A stretch of 64,000 nt of DNA from Chryseobacterium piperi (lineage in GTDB: Bacteria > Bacteroidota > Bacteroidia > Flavobacteriales > Weeksellaceae). The stretch spans positions 1,302,001 through 1,366,000 of the forward strand of contig NZ_CP023049.2 of NCBI RefSeq assembly GCF_002285635.2. Direction: 5' to 3'. The position numbers and the translations under genes are program-made. Below are positions 34,312 through 41,516 of this stretch, in pieces (within the stretch, counting starts at the first letter, position 1; every line of letters starts with the position of its first letter). The notes beneath the pieces are model-generated. The model was given only the letters and a program-made list of their open reading frames with translations, did no database searches and had not been told where the DNA came from.

Positions 34312-34717
34312 TTATTTTATTTCTTGTTTTTCTTAAAATTTCACACAAATAATTCTTCCCTTATAAAATTTACTTTATAATTCTTTTCAAAAAATGCCGT
34401 TTAAAAATTTTTAATGGAATCAGGAATTAAGAGAGAATCTTTTTATTCCTATATTTTTTGAGAAAGAAATTCAGTTAGTAATACCAATAAAATCGGTAAT
34501 AGGTTCTGAAATTTCTATAATAGGTAGCCGAAAAGCTAAAATAACTGCTAAAATAATTAGCAGGTATAAAACCAAAAAGGTTTTTAAAATTAGACAGATA
34601 TGGGATAAATAATTTTTCCACTTTATACTGTGAATCGTCTATTTCTAGCTTTACAATTTAAAATTTGTTTTGATAAAAAAGTTCTTTTAACCAAAATTAT
34701 TCGACAAAGATATAAAA
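34312..34717. other. AT-rich gene-free region (406 bp)
   Basis: No supportable gene. A minus-strand frame without a start codon (about 34470-34660) encodes an aromatic-rich stretch (FYWYY at its end), which I treat as chance in AT-rich DNA. It may hold the promoter of the DAHP synthase gene. Confidence 0.5.
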
Positions 34718-35355
34718 TTAAGTTAAATCAAACTTCATTAAATCATCAAGATCTTTTAGTAAAGGATTTTTTTCGATGAACTTTTCATAGATCTTCTTCT
34801 TAGTAACTACCTCAATTTTAAGACTTTGAACATCTTTTTTATACTCAATTTCAATCGAGTAATTTTGTACTTTTCTTTTGAAATGATTAAAAAATTCACC
34901 ACTTATTTTATCAAATTCAACCTTGGCTGAATCAGAAGGATATAAAACCTGGATGTTTTTTTCATCAATTTTAACCATTTTAAATGATTTGACAGCATTA
35001 TAAATGACTGCCTCTTTGAATTGGATCTGCTTTAGCATCAGATTCCATTCCATCTGCAAATCAGTTTCGGTAAAATGATGTTGTGGGAGATTGTCTGCCT
35101 GAGTAACGACAGCTTCTTCTTTTTCTTCCTTCTCTTCCTTGTTTAAGAAAGAATTAATACTAAATCCTGAAGAAACAGCTTGCCTTGATAAGGGCTTGGA
35201 TGTTTTTTTAACAACAATTTCCTCAGGAGCAGCATCTGTGCTCACCGGTTTTCCCGTTTTCTCTTCTTTAACCGGTTGTACTTTCTCCTTCTCCGGAAGT
35301 TTTACTTCCTGTTTCTCATTAAGAAACGGAGCTAGTATTATAAACTTTTTTTTTT
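34718..35355 (-). CDS. dnaX: DnaX tau C-terminal extension (reached by -1 shift)
   Basis: In the -1 frame relative to the gamma frame, reading continues from the A-run (35355-35346) through FIILAPFLNEKQEVKLPEKE and an acidic/Lys-rich linker to a folded C-terminal domain (about 34718-35100; LQMEWNLMLKQIQFKEAVIY, DLDDLMKFDLT). The linker-plus-domain layout matches the tau-specific region that binds DNA polymerase III alpha and DnaB. A GTG at 35245 is not a convincing independent start. Full tau would be about 569 residues. Confidence 0.8.
35291..35355 (-). other. dnaX slippage site A10 with downstream structure
   Basis: Minus strand: a run of ten A (35355-35346), read as three Lys codons plus one base. 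After 14 bases comes a foldable three-way element: outer CTCC/GGAG (35331-35328 with 35294-35291), stem GTTTCT/AGAAAC (35327-35322 with 35316-35311) and stem GGAAGT/ACTTCC (35309-35304 with 35300-35295). The gamma frame stops at TAA four codons after the slip region begins. Confidence 0.65.
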
Positions 35356-36426
35356 AGTAACGTCTGCTGATTGAGCCGTCAAAGAAGCTAATTGCATTAA
35401 AGCAATTTCTACGGTAAGTCTTGGATTTTTCGAATTTTTATAATTGATATCCGCATGATTACAAATTTCAATGGCATCAATTAATTGCTGTACACTCCAC
35501 TTCTGGCTCTGCTCTACAAATTTAATTTTCGTTTTTTCACCAACTTCAATCAAATCTATGGTTGACGTATTCTGAGCCATCATCAGATCTCTGCAATGGT
35601 TTCCTAATCCGGCAATAAAAATATGGGGATCAAAACCTCTTTTTACAATTTCATTGAATGCAAAAAGAACTTCAGGAATTTTATTCTCCTTAGCCAGGTC
35701 CAGAATATTCAAATATTGATCATAATCCAGAATATTAAGTACTTCAGCAGCTTTTGCCAGAGTAATATTCTTCTGAGAAAATGTAGAAAGCCTGTCAAAA
35801 ATAGAAAGTGCATCTCTCAGGGCACCATCTGCTTTTTGGGCAATAAGATATAAAGCATCGTCTTCATATTGAATATTCTCCTTCTGAGCAATATTTCTTA
35901 AATGTCCCTGAATGTCTTCAATAACGATTCTTTTAAAATCATAAATCTGACATCGGGATAAAATCGTAGGAATGATTTTATGCTTTTCTGTTGTTGCCAG
36001 AATAAAAATGGCATGAGCAGGCGGCTCTTCAAGAGTCTTAAGGAAAGCATTGAAGGCTGCAGAAGACAGCATATGCACCTCATCAATAATGTATACCTTA
36101 TACTGGCCGACCTGAGGTGCAAAACGAACCTGATCGATCAATTCCCGGATATCATCCACTGAGTTATTAGAGGCAGCATCAAGCTCATAAATATTATAAG
36201 CAAAGCCATCTTCTGAAACGGAACCATCTTTTTCGTTGATTTTTCTGGCCAGAATTCTGGCACATGTAGTCTTACCAACACCACGAGGTCCGCAAAACAG
36301 TAAAGCCTGTGCTAACTGATTCTCTTCAATTGCATGTTCTAAAGTATCCGTAATATGGGATTGTCCAACAACAGTGTCAAACTCTTGTGGGCGATATTTT
36401 CTTGCAGATACGATGAAATTTTCCAT
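35338..36426 (-). CDS. dnaX: DNA polymerase III gamma subunit (short dnaX product)
   Basis: 362 residues. AAA+ clamp-loader motor: Walker A GPRGVGKTTCAR (about 45-56), Walker B VYIIDEVHMLS, sensor ATTEKHKIIPTILSRC, followed by the lid and collar domains. The zinc-binding Cys set usually found between Walker A and ELDAASN is absent (KINEKDGSVSEDGFAYNIYE). The frame ends right after the A10 run (ADVTKKKSL). It loads the beta clamp with delta and delta'. A TATTTTTG -7 element lies at 36438-36431, only 5 bases before the ATG. Confidence 0.93.
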   Translation of the reverse strand: MENFIVSARKYRPQEFDTVVGQSHITDTLEHAIEENQLAQALLFCGPRGVGKTTCARILARKINEKDGSVSEDGFAYNIYELDAASNNSVDDIRELIDQVRFAPQVGQYKVYIIDEVHMLSSAAFNAFLKTLEEPPAHAIFILATTEKHKIIPTILSRCQIYDFKRIVIEDIQGHLRNIAQKENIQYEDDALYLIAQKADGALRDALSIFDRLSTFSQKNITLAKAAEVLNILDYDQYLNILDLAKENKIPEVLFAFNEIVKRGFDPHIFIAGLGNHCRDLMMAQNTSTIDLIEVGEKTKIKFVEQSQKWSVQQLIDAIEICNHADINYKNSKNPRLTVEIALMQLASLTAQSADVTKKKSL

Positions 36427-36430
36427 TGGT

Positions 36431-36438
36431 CAAAAATA
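36431..36438 (-). promoter_or_regulatory. -7 element (TATTTTTG) at the dnaX start
   Basis: Exact TAnnTTTG match on the minus strand. Its position predicts transcription starting at or within a base or two of the dnaX ATG, i.e. a leaderless mRNA. Confidence 0.4.
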
Positions 36439-36515
36439 AGAAATATAGTTCTAATTTGAAAGTCAAAAGTTTTCAAATTATCCACAAATTTTATTTTTGA
36501 TCAAATAGAAAAGTT

Positions 36516-37154
36516 TTATTGCTTACTTTTTTTCTCGTAGGCAAAATCTATCATATCAACAATTACTTTTTCAATTTCAGCTCTTCCTTCATTTGTTCTC
36601 ATATCAATACCACAAAATTCAGTCCCGTTATAGGCAGGAAATAGGTTCAGATAGTAAACTCCTGAAACAATTAAAGCCAGCATTGCTCTAAATCTTGTCG
36701 CATCTTCTCCAAAATAAGGATCGGTAACATTTTCAAATAAATTGGCACCTACTTCTTCTCTTTGTTTTAGTATATTTTTAAGAATAGGTTTACTTTCAGA
36801 AAGTTCCCAAAGAATAATTTTTTGAAGTTCTTTATTTTTCTTTAGGCTTTCAAATTGTGCAAGGATTCCTTGGGTTAAAGCTTCTTTACCTTTTCCAGCA
36901 TGCACTTCCTCTTCTATATTCGGGCTGAATTTGCTCCAATAATCCTGAGACTTGATATATTCATCAATAAGTTTGTCTGTGCTCCCAAAATACTCATAAA
37001 TAAGCTTTTTGTCAAAGCCTGCTACGGCTGCAATTTTACTTACTTTCAGACCTGAATAGCCTTTCACTCTCAAGATTTTCCCCACTGCTGCAAGCAGTTT
37101 TTGTTTTGTTTTTTCTTTGTCCCTAATGGGGCCTTGCACTACTTTTCTAGGCAT
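36516..37154 (-). CDS. TetR/AcrR family regulator
   Basis: A 212-residue protein with an N-terminal HTH (KVSKIAAVAGFDKKLIYEYF, about 39-58; note LIYEYFGS) and an all-helical ligand domain. It follows the alpha-oxoamine synthase after 8 bases, so both are on one transcript. It may sense a lipid-like or other product of that enzyme; this is inference. Confidence 0.9.
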   Translation of the reverse strand: MPRKVVQGPIRDKEKTKQKLLAAVGKILRVKGYSGLKVSKIAAVAGFDKKLIYEYFGSTDKLIDEYIKSQDYWSKFSPNIEEEVHAGKGKEALTQGILAQFESLKKNKELQKIILWELSESKPILKNILKQREEVGANLFENVTDPYFGEDATRFRAMLALIVSGVYYLNLFPAYNGTEFCGIDMRTNEGRAEIEKVIVDMIDFAYEKKSKQ

Positions 37155-37162
37155 AATTATTA

Positions 37163-38419
37163 TTATTTTTTCGCAATATGCATTTTTTTATTAATATCAT
37201 CAAAGACATTAAGTGTTTTATCCAGATGTTCTTTTTCATGTCTCGCTGTTACACTCATTCTGATGCGTGCATCTTTTCTTGGTACAGCAGGATACATAAT
37301 AGGATTAGCATAAATTCCATTTTCAATCAATATTCTACCAATATCCCACATTTTACTCTGGTCTCCTATTTTCACCGGAATAATAGCTGAACAAGTAATT
37401 CCGGTATCCAAGCCTAAATCATTAAGCCCTTTTTTAAAATAATTGATATTATCCCACAGCTTATCTTTCCAAAACGGTTCTTCATCAACCAAATCAATCG
37501 CTTTTACTATTCCCAAGGAAGAAGGCGGTGCTGTTACTGAAAAAATATGCTGTCGAGACTGGAATTTAAGGAATGATGCTATTTTTTTATTTGCAATCAC
37601 ATATCCTCCCAAATTACCAAAGGTCTTACTAAATGTTCCCGTTATAAAATCTACTTTATCTAATAAACCATTATCCTCAAGTGCACCTCTTCCTGTTTCT
37701 CCCAAAACTCCAACACCATGCGCATCATCTACCATCAGATAGGCATTATATTTTTTTACAAGGTCATATATCTCACTAGATCGTGAAGCATCACCTTCTT
37801 GAGAATAAATTCCATCTAAAATAACAAGTTTCGTACGATATTTATCTTCAGATATCCTCAAAATCTGTTCCAAAGCTTCCAAATTATTGTGTGGAAATGT
37901 TTTTTTATTGGTAAAAGCACATCCTTCATGTACACTGGCATGTACTCCCATATCTAAAATAGCGATATCTTCTTTCTGCATTAAAATTTGTAAAGTAGCA
38001 CTATTAGCATTATATCCGCTAGTAAATAATACCACTTCATCTTCATTTCTTCCAAAGAAACTGGAAATTCTTTTCTCTAAAGCACCATGATAATCAAAGT
38101 AACCACCGATCAAAGGTGATGCACCAGTTCCAGTTCCATATTTTTCAATTCCATCAATAGCAGCCTGCTTTACTTTGGGGTGCTGCGTAAACCCTAGATA
38201 ATCACTGGAAACAAAGCTTACATATTCCTTATTCTGGTTGGCAATATTGATATTTAATAGTGCATCGCTTCCGGAAGTATTTTCCAATCTGTAGGTCATA
38301 TGCCCTCTCTCTTTCATATGATCCAGAAACTCATAAAAATATTCTGCTCTTTGAGCAATGCTGTAATCCGGGATATTTTCAAAATCCTTGAAAGTCGCTG
38401 TGGTAAAATCTATTTTCAT
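37163..38419 (-). CDS. Alpha-oxoamine synthase family PLP enzyme
   Basis: A 418-residue PLP-dependent acyltransferase of the family that includes 2-amino-3-ketobutyrate CoA ligase, serine palmitoyltransferase, CqsA and cysteate acyltransferase of sulfonolipid synthesis. Motifs: SSDYLGFTQHPKVKQAA (about 69-85), GTGTGASPLIGGY, VDDAHGVGVLGETGRG and the PLP-lysine TGTFSKTFGNLGGY (about 260-273). The N-terminus is about 20 residues longer than KBL. Because Chryseobacterium makes sulfonolipids, an acyl-amino acid condensation role is attractive, but the substrate is not decidable from sequence alone. Confidence 0.88.
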   Translation of the reverse strand: MKIDFTTATFKDFENIPDYSIAQRAEYFYEFLDHMKERGHMTYRLENTSGSDALLNINIANQNKEYVSFVSSDYLGFTQHPKVKQAAIDGIEKYGTGTGASPLIGGYFDYHGALEKRISSFFGRNEDEVVLFTSGYNANSATLQILMQKEDIAILDMGVHASVHEGCAFTNKKTFPHNNLEALEQILRISEDKYRTKLVILDGIYSQEGDASRSSEIYDLVKKYNAYLMVDDAHGVGVLGETGRGALEDNGLLDKVDFITGTFSKTFGNLGGYVIANKKIASFLKFQSRQHIFSVTAPPSSLGIVKAIDLVDEEPFWKDKLWDNINYFKKGLNDLGLDTGITCSAIIPVKIGDQSKMWDIGRILIENGIYANPIMYPAVPRKDARIRMSVTARHEKEHLDKTLNVFDDINKKMHIAKK

Positions 38420-38450
38420 CCTTAATATAATATATTAGTTGTTTATAAAA

Positions 38451-38458
38451 CAAATATA
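38451..38458 (-). promoter_or_regulatory. -7 element (TATATTTG) of the alpha-oxoamine synthase
   Basis: Exact TAnnTTTG match on the minus strand, 32-39 bases before the ATG. Confidence 0.5.
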
Positions 38459-38632
38459 TGATTATTTCATATTTGTCATATCTATTTTTAATTAAAAATT
38501 ATTATGGATACAATATTTAAACCTTATTTATTGAAAATCAAATTAATTCGCAAGTAATAATTGTTTATTATCAAGAATAATTAATTTAATTAAATTATTT
38601 TTTTAATATTATAAATAGAATTATTTACTAAA

Positions 38633-38660
38633 AAAAGCGATTGTTTTTACAATCGCTTTT
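38633..38660 (-). terminator. Intrinsic terminator of the SDR gene
   Basis: AAAAGCGATTG (38633-38643) pairs exactly with CAATCGCTTTT (38650-38660). The A-run on the left becomes a T-tract on the minus strand. Confidence 0.9.
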
Positions 38661-38678
38661 CATCATTTGGTTATTTTT

Positions 38679-39434
38679 TTACCTGGTCGTATATCCTCCG
38701 TTTGCGAATATGGTTTGCCCTGTAATCCACCAACCGTCGCTCACTAAAAATTCTATCAGCGGAGCAATATCTTTAATATCGGTTAAACCACCTAGAGCAG
38801 AAGCCGATTTATGATAGTTTACAGCATCATCATTTTCCTGTCCGTAGAAGAAAGGAGTATCCATTGGTCCGGGAGCAACTGCCGTTACTGAAATTCCACG
38901 GTCTCCAAATTCTTTAGATGCCATTCTGGTAAAATGTTCTACCGGAGCTTTTGCTCCTGCATAGGTAGAATATAAACCTGTATATGCAGCCAATAAGGAA
39001 GTAACAATAGTACATATTTTACCTTCGTTATTCAACTTCTTCCCTGCTTCCTGTATAAAAAAGTAAGCTACTTTGGAATTGATATTAAACATAGAATCAT
39101 ATTCAGCCTCTGTTGTTTCTACAAAAGGTTTCTTAAGAACCATCCCAACTGTATTGATGGCAATATCAATTCCTCCGAAAGTCTTTATAGTTTCATCAAA
39201 GAGCTTCGTAATATTCCCTACCTGTGTAAGATCTCCCTGAAATAAAAATGCTTCAGCTCCCAAAGCTTTAACTTCTGCCAGTGTTTTTTCACTTTCTTGT
39301 CTTGAACTTTCACTATTGTAATGAATAGCCAGCTTGGCTCCTTTTTTAGCAAAATCCCTGCTTAACAAACCTCCCAGGTTTTTTCCACCTCCTGCTATCA
39401 GCACCACTTTTCCGTTTAAATCATTTCTTGACAT
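38679..39434 (-). CDS. SDR family oxidoreductase
   Basis: A 251-residue classical short-chain dehydrogenase. Cofactor site VVLIAGGGKNLGGLLSRDFA (about 10-29, a GxxxGxG variant), INTVGMV at the NAG position, catalytic Ser in VTSLLAA and YxxxK as YAGAK (about 158-162), GPMDTPFF after the active site. The variant cofactor loop resembles FabG-like NADPH enzymes. Substrate unknown. A short AraC regulator lies 47 bases beyond its start. Confidence 0.92.
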   Translation of the reverse strand: MSRNDLNGKVVLIAGGGKNLGGLLSRDFAKKGAKLAIHYNSESSRQESEKTLAEVKALGAEAFLFQGDLTQVGNITKLFDETIKTFGGIDIAINTVGMVLKKPFVETTEAEYDSMFNINSKVAYFFIQEAGKKLNNEGKICTIVTSLLAAYTGLYSTYAGAKAPVEHFTRMASKEFGDRGISVTAVAPGPMDTPFFYGQENDDAVNYHKSASALGGLTDIKDIAPLIEFLVSDGWWITGQTIFANGGYTTR

Positions 39435-39462
39435 AATTTATGTTTTAAATTGTTATGTCTAA

Positions 39463-39470
39463 CAAATGTA
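39463..39470 (-). promoter_or_regulatory. -7 element (TACATTTG) of the SDR gene
   Basis: Exact TAnnTTTG match on the minus strand, 29-36 bases before the ATG. It makes a promoter separate from the AraC gene likely. Confidence 0.55.
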
Positions 39471-39480
39471 TCTAATAGAA

Positions 39481-39885
39481 TTAATCTAAGTATGGTGAAC
39501 TTTTCGGAATTTTGTTCTGGACTGTTTTTCTGAAGTCTCCTGGCGTTATGTGCATCCATTTTTTAAAGAACTTGGAAAAGTTCGAGGGATCATAAGTGAA
39601 GATGCGGGCAATCTCAGCTATTGATTTATCTTTCCCAGCAAGCATTAACTGGGCTTGTTCTATTATCTTAGCATCATAAAAATAACAAGGATGTTTTCCT
39701 TTTACTTTCTTTACCGTATCCGTAAGGTGCTGATGAGAAACTGCTAATTGCCCTGCTATTTCATTAACTTCCATAAATTCAGAAACCTTCCCTGAGATCA
39801 CATCCTGAATATGCTGGTCTAAAAAAGCAAAGAAATTACCAGCAATTTCGTCACTTCTTTTTATTTTTTTTTCATCATTTTTCAT
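39481..39885 (-). CDS. Short AraC-type regulator (HTH domain only)
   Basis: The ATG at 39883-39885 (MKNDEKKIKRSDEIAG) is preferred to the longer frame, whose extra 17 residues (IFFKFVILIKIKK) are unlikely in a regulator. 134 residues, nearly all AraC DNA-binding domain: SIAEIARIFTYDPSNFSKFF (about 96-115) and MHITPGDFRK. It has no sensor domain. Probable regulator of the adjacent SDR gene. Confidence 0.85.
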   Translation of the reverse strand: MKNDEKKIKRSDEIAGNFFAFLDQHIQDVISGKVSEFMEVNEIAGQLAVSHQHLTDTVKKVKGKHPCYFYDAKIIEQAQLMLAGKDKSIAEIARIFTYDPSNFSKFFKKWMHITPGDFRKTVQNKIPKSSPYLD

Positions 39886-39981
39886 TTGTCTTTGTTTTTT
39901 AATCTTTATTAAAATTACGAATTTAAAAAAGATCAAGTAACTTAAAATGGTGAACTTTTCGGAAATGTTAAAAGCTTTACA

Positions 39982-40737
39982 CTACATATGAAAGCTTTCA
40001 TTAAAGGCTTTTACGGAATTTTTGACCTTCAGTTTCTCCAGGATATTCTGCCTGTGGCGGCTTACTGTATTAATACTTATAAAAAGCAGGTCCGCAATTT
40101 CCTTGCTGGTATATCCCTCTCCTACACATTTTAACACTTCCAGCTCACGTTGTGACAATATATTTTTATAATTAAGCTTATCTTCTATAAGTGTCTCTCC
40201 TTTTATGGTATTAACAATGAGGAAATCCGAAGGCAGAAGAGCAGACTGATCTAAAGAAAAGCTATATAGACACAACGCAAATCTTAATTTCTTATTATAG
40301 GGAGAATAGATGTAGAACATCCGGTGCTGCACCAATTTATATAAGTCATTCTTATCTTTTACTCTTATTCTTGATACGACACAATAATCCGCACGCTCTT
40401 CTTCTCCCATCCTATCCAATAACTTGAAAAATCTTAATTCATGGATATATTTTTTAAGTTTATCATCCGGATGTATCTTCTTCAGAATTTCTTCTTCCCA
40501 AATGGAATCAATAACCGAAGGATCTTCTTTCATTTCAAGCCCTAATTCAATTGCTATTTTAGATTTATACACATAACTTTTATTAGCCTGCATATCGCTT
40601 AATACTGAAATCGCATTTTCAGTTCGGGAATAAATCATTGCCCTATTCTTATATTCATCAACATTCAATAAACACGTATTGTTTTTATTTGAGTCTTTAT
40701 TTAACAAAGTTTCGTTCAATGTTTTCAGGATCTCCAT
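39982..40737 (-). CDS. LuxR-type (GerE HTH) transcriptional regulator
   Basis: A 251-residue protein. The C-terminal GerE/LuxR HTH is unmistakable: LSQRELEVLKCVGEGYTSKE followed by IADLLFISINTVSRHRQNI (about 188-226). The N-terminal ~180 residues look PAS-like but no cofactor site is obvious, and it lacks an N-acyl-homoserine lactone domain. No phosphoacceptor domain is seen. Target unknown; divergent from the DUF1349 gene. Confidence 0.9.
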   Translation of the reverse strand: MEILKTLNETLLNKDSNKNNTCLLNVDEYKNRAMIYSRTENAISVLSDMQANKSYVYKSKIAIELGLEMKEDPSVIDSIWEEEILKKIHPDDKLKKYIHELRFFKLLDRMGEEERADYCVVSRIRVKDKNDLYKLVQHRMFYIYSPYNKKLRFALCLYSFSLDQSALLPSDFLIVNTIKGETLIEDKLNYKNILSQRELEVLKCVGEGYTSKEIADLLFISINTVSRHRQNILEKLKVKNSVKAFNESFHM

Positions 40738-40757
40738 AAAATGGTTATTTATAAGTA

Positions 40758-40788
40758 TTGATGATATAAGCGTTAAATGATACTTTTG
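40758..40788 (+). promoter_or_regulatory. Bacteroidota promoter of the DUF1349 gene
   Basis: TTG at 40758-40760, 20 bases, then TACTTTTG (40781-40788): both -33 and -7 elements are present at acceptable spacing. Confidence 0.6.
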
Positions 40789-40830
40789 CTAAATTAATAA
40801 TTTACAGCCAGCTGGAAAGATATTTATCCA

Positions 40831-41478
40831 ATGAAGAGATTAATTTTAAGTTTATGCACTCTTATGTTAGCAAGCAAGGGGTTTGCACAGACATTAGAAA
40901 AGATGACATGGTTTAATGAACCTGCAAAATGGGAGATAAAAAACAATACCCTGTCGATGTTTGTAACCGCACAAAGTGACTACTGGAGAATTTCACATTA
41001 TGGTTTTACGGTAGATGATGCTCCGTTTTATTATTCAACATATGGTGGAGAATTTGAAGTAAAAGTAAAAATTAACGGAAATTATAAGGCCAGATTTGAT
41101 CAAATGGGTCTAATGCTAAGAACAGATAAAGAAAACTATATCAAGGCAGGAATTGAGTTTGTAGACGGAAAATACAATCTAAGTACTGTTGTAACCCATA
41201 CTACCAGCGACTGGAGTGTTATCACCTTAGAAAAAATTCCACCTGCTGTATGGATTAAAGCTGTAAGAAGATTGGATGCGGTAGAAATTTTCTATTCATT
41301 TGATGATAAGAATTACATCCTCATGCGTAATGCACATTTGCAGGATAACACCCCTGTTATGGTTGGTTTAATGGCTGCGTGTCCTGACGGAACAGGTTTT
41401 GATGCTGTTTTCGAAAATTTCAAAGTCAAACATCTTCCTGATGAACGTCGTTTGAAATGGCTTGAAAACAATAAATAA
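40831..41478 (+). CDS. Exported DUF1349 (concanavalin-like) protein
   Basis: A 215-residue protein with signal MKRLILSLCTLMLASKGFAQ. The mature part matches DUF1349, a beta-sandwich lectin-like fold: KARFDQMGLMLRTDKENYIK, GIEFVDGKYNLSTVVT, and the ending GLMAACPDGTGFDAVFENFK. It probably binds or acts on a carbohydrate or envelope component, but catalysis is unproven. IS copy B lies 38 bases after its stop. Confidence 0.85.
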   Translation: MKRLILSLCTLMLASKGFAQTLEKMTWFNEPAKWEIKNNTLSMFVTAQSDYWRISHYGFTVDDAPFYYSTYGGEFEVKVKINGNYKARFDQMGLMLRTDKENYIKAGIEFVDGKYNLSTVVTHTTSDWSVITLEKIPPAVWIKAVRRLDAVEIFYSFDDKNYILMRNAHLQDNTPVMVGLMAACPDGTGFDAVFENFKVKHLPDERRLKWLENNK

Positions 41479-41516
41479 TGATTGAATTACACTTCAATAT
41501 ACAGTCAATTTTTAGA

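Noticed and set aside
34470-34660. Start-less minus-strand frame rich in aromatic residues
   Set aside because: No start codon and composition typical of translated AT-rich noncoding DNA.
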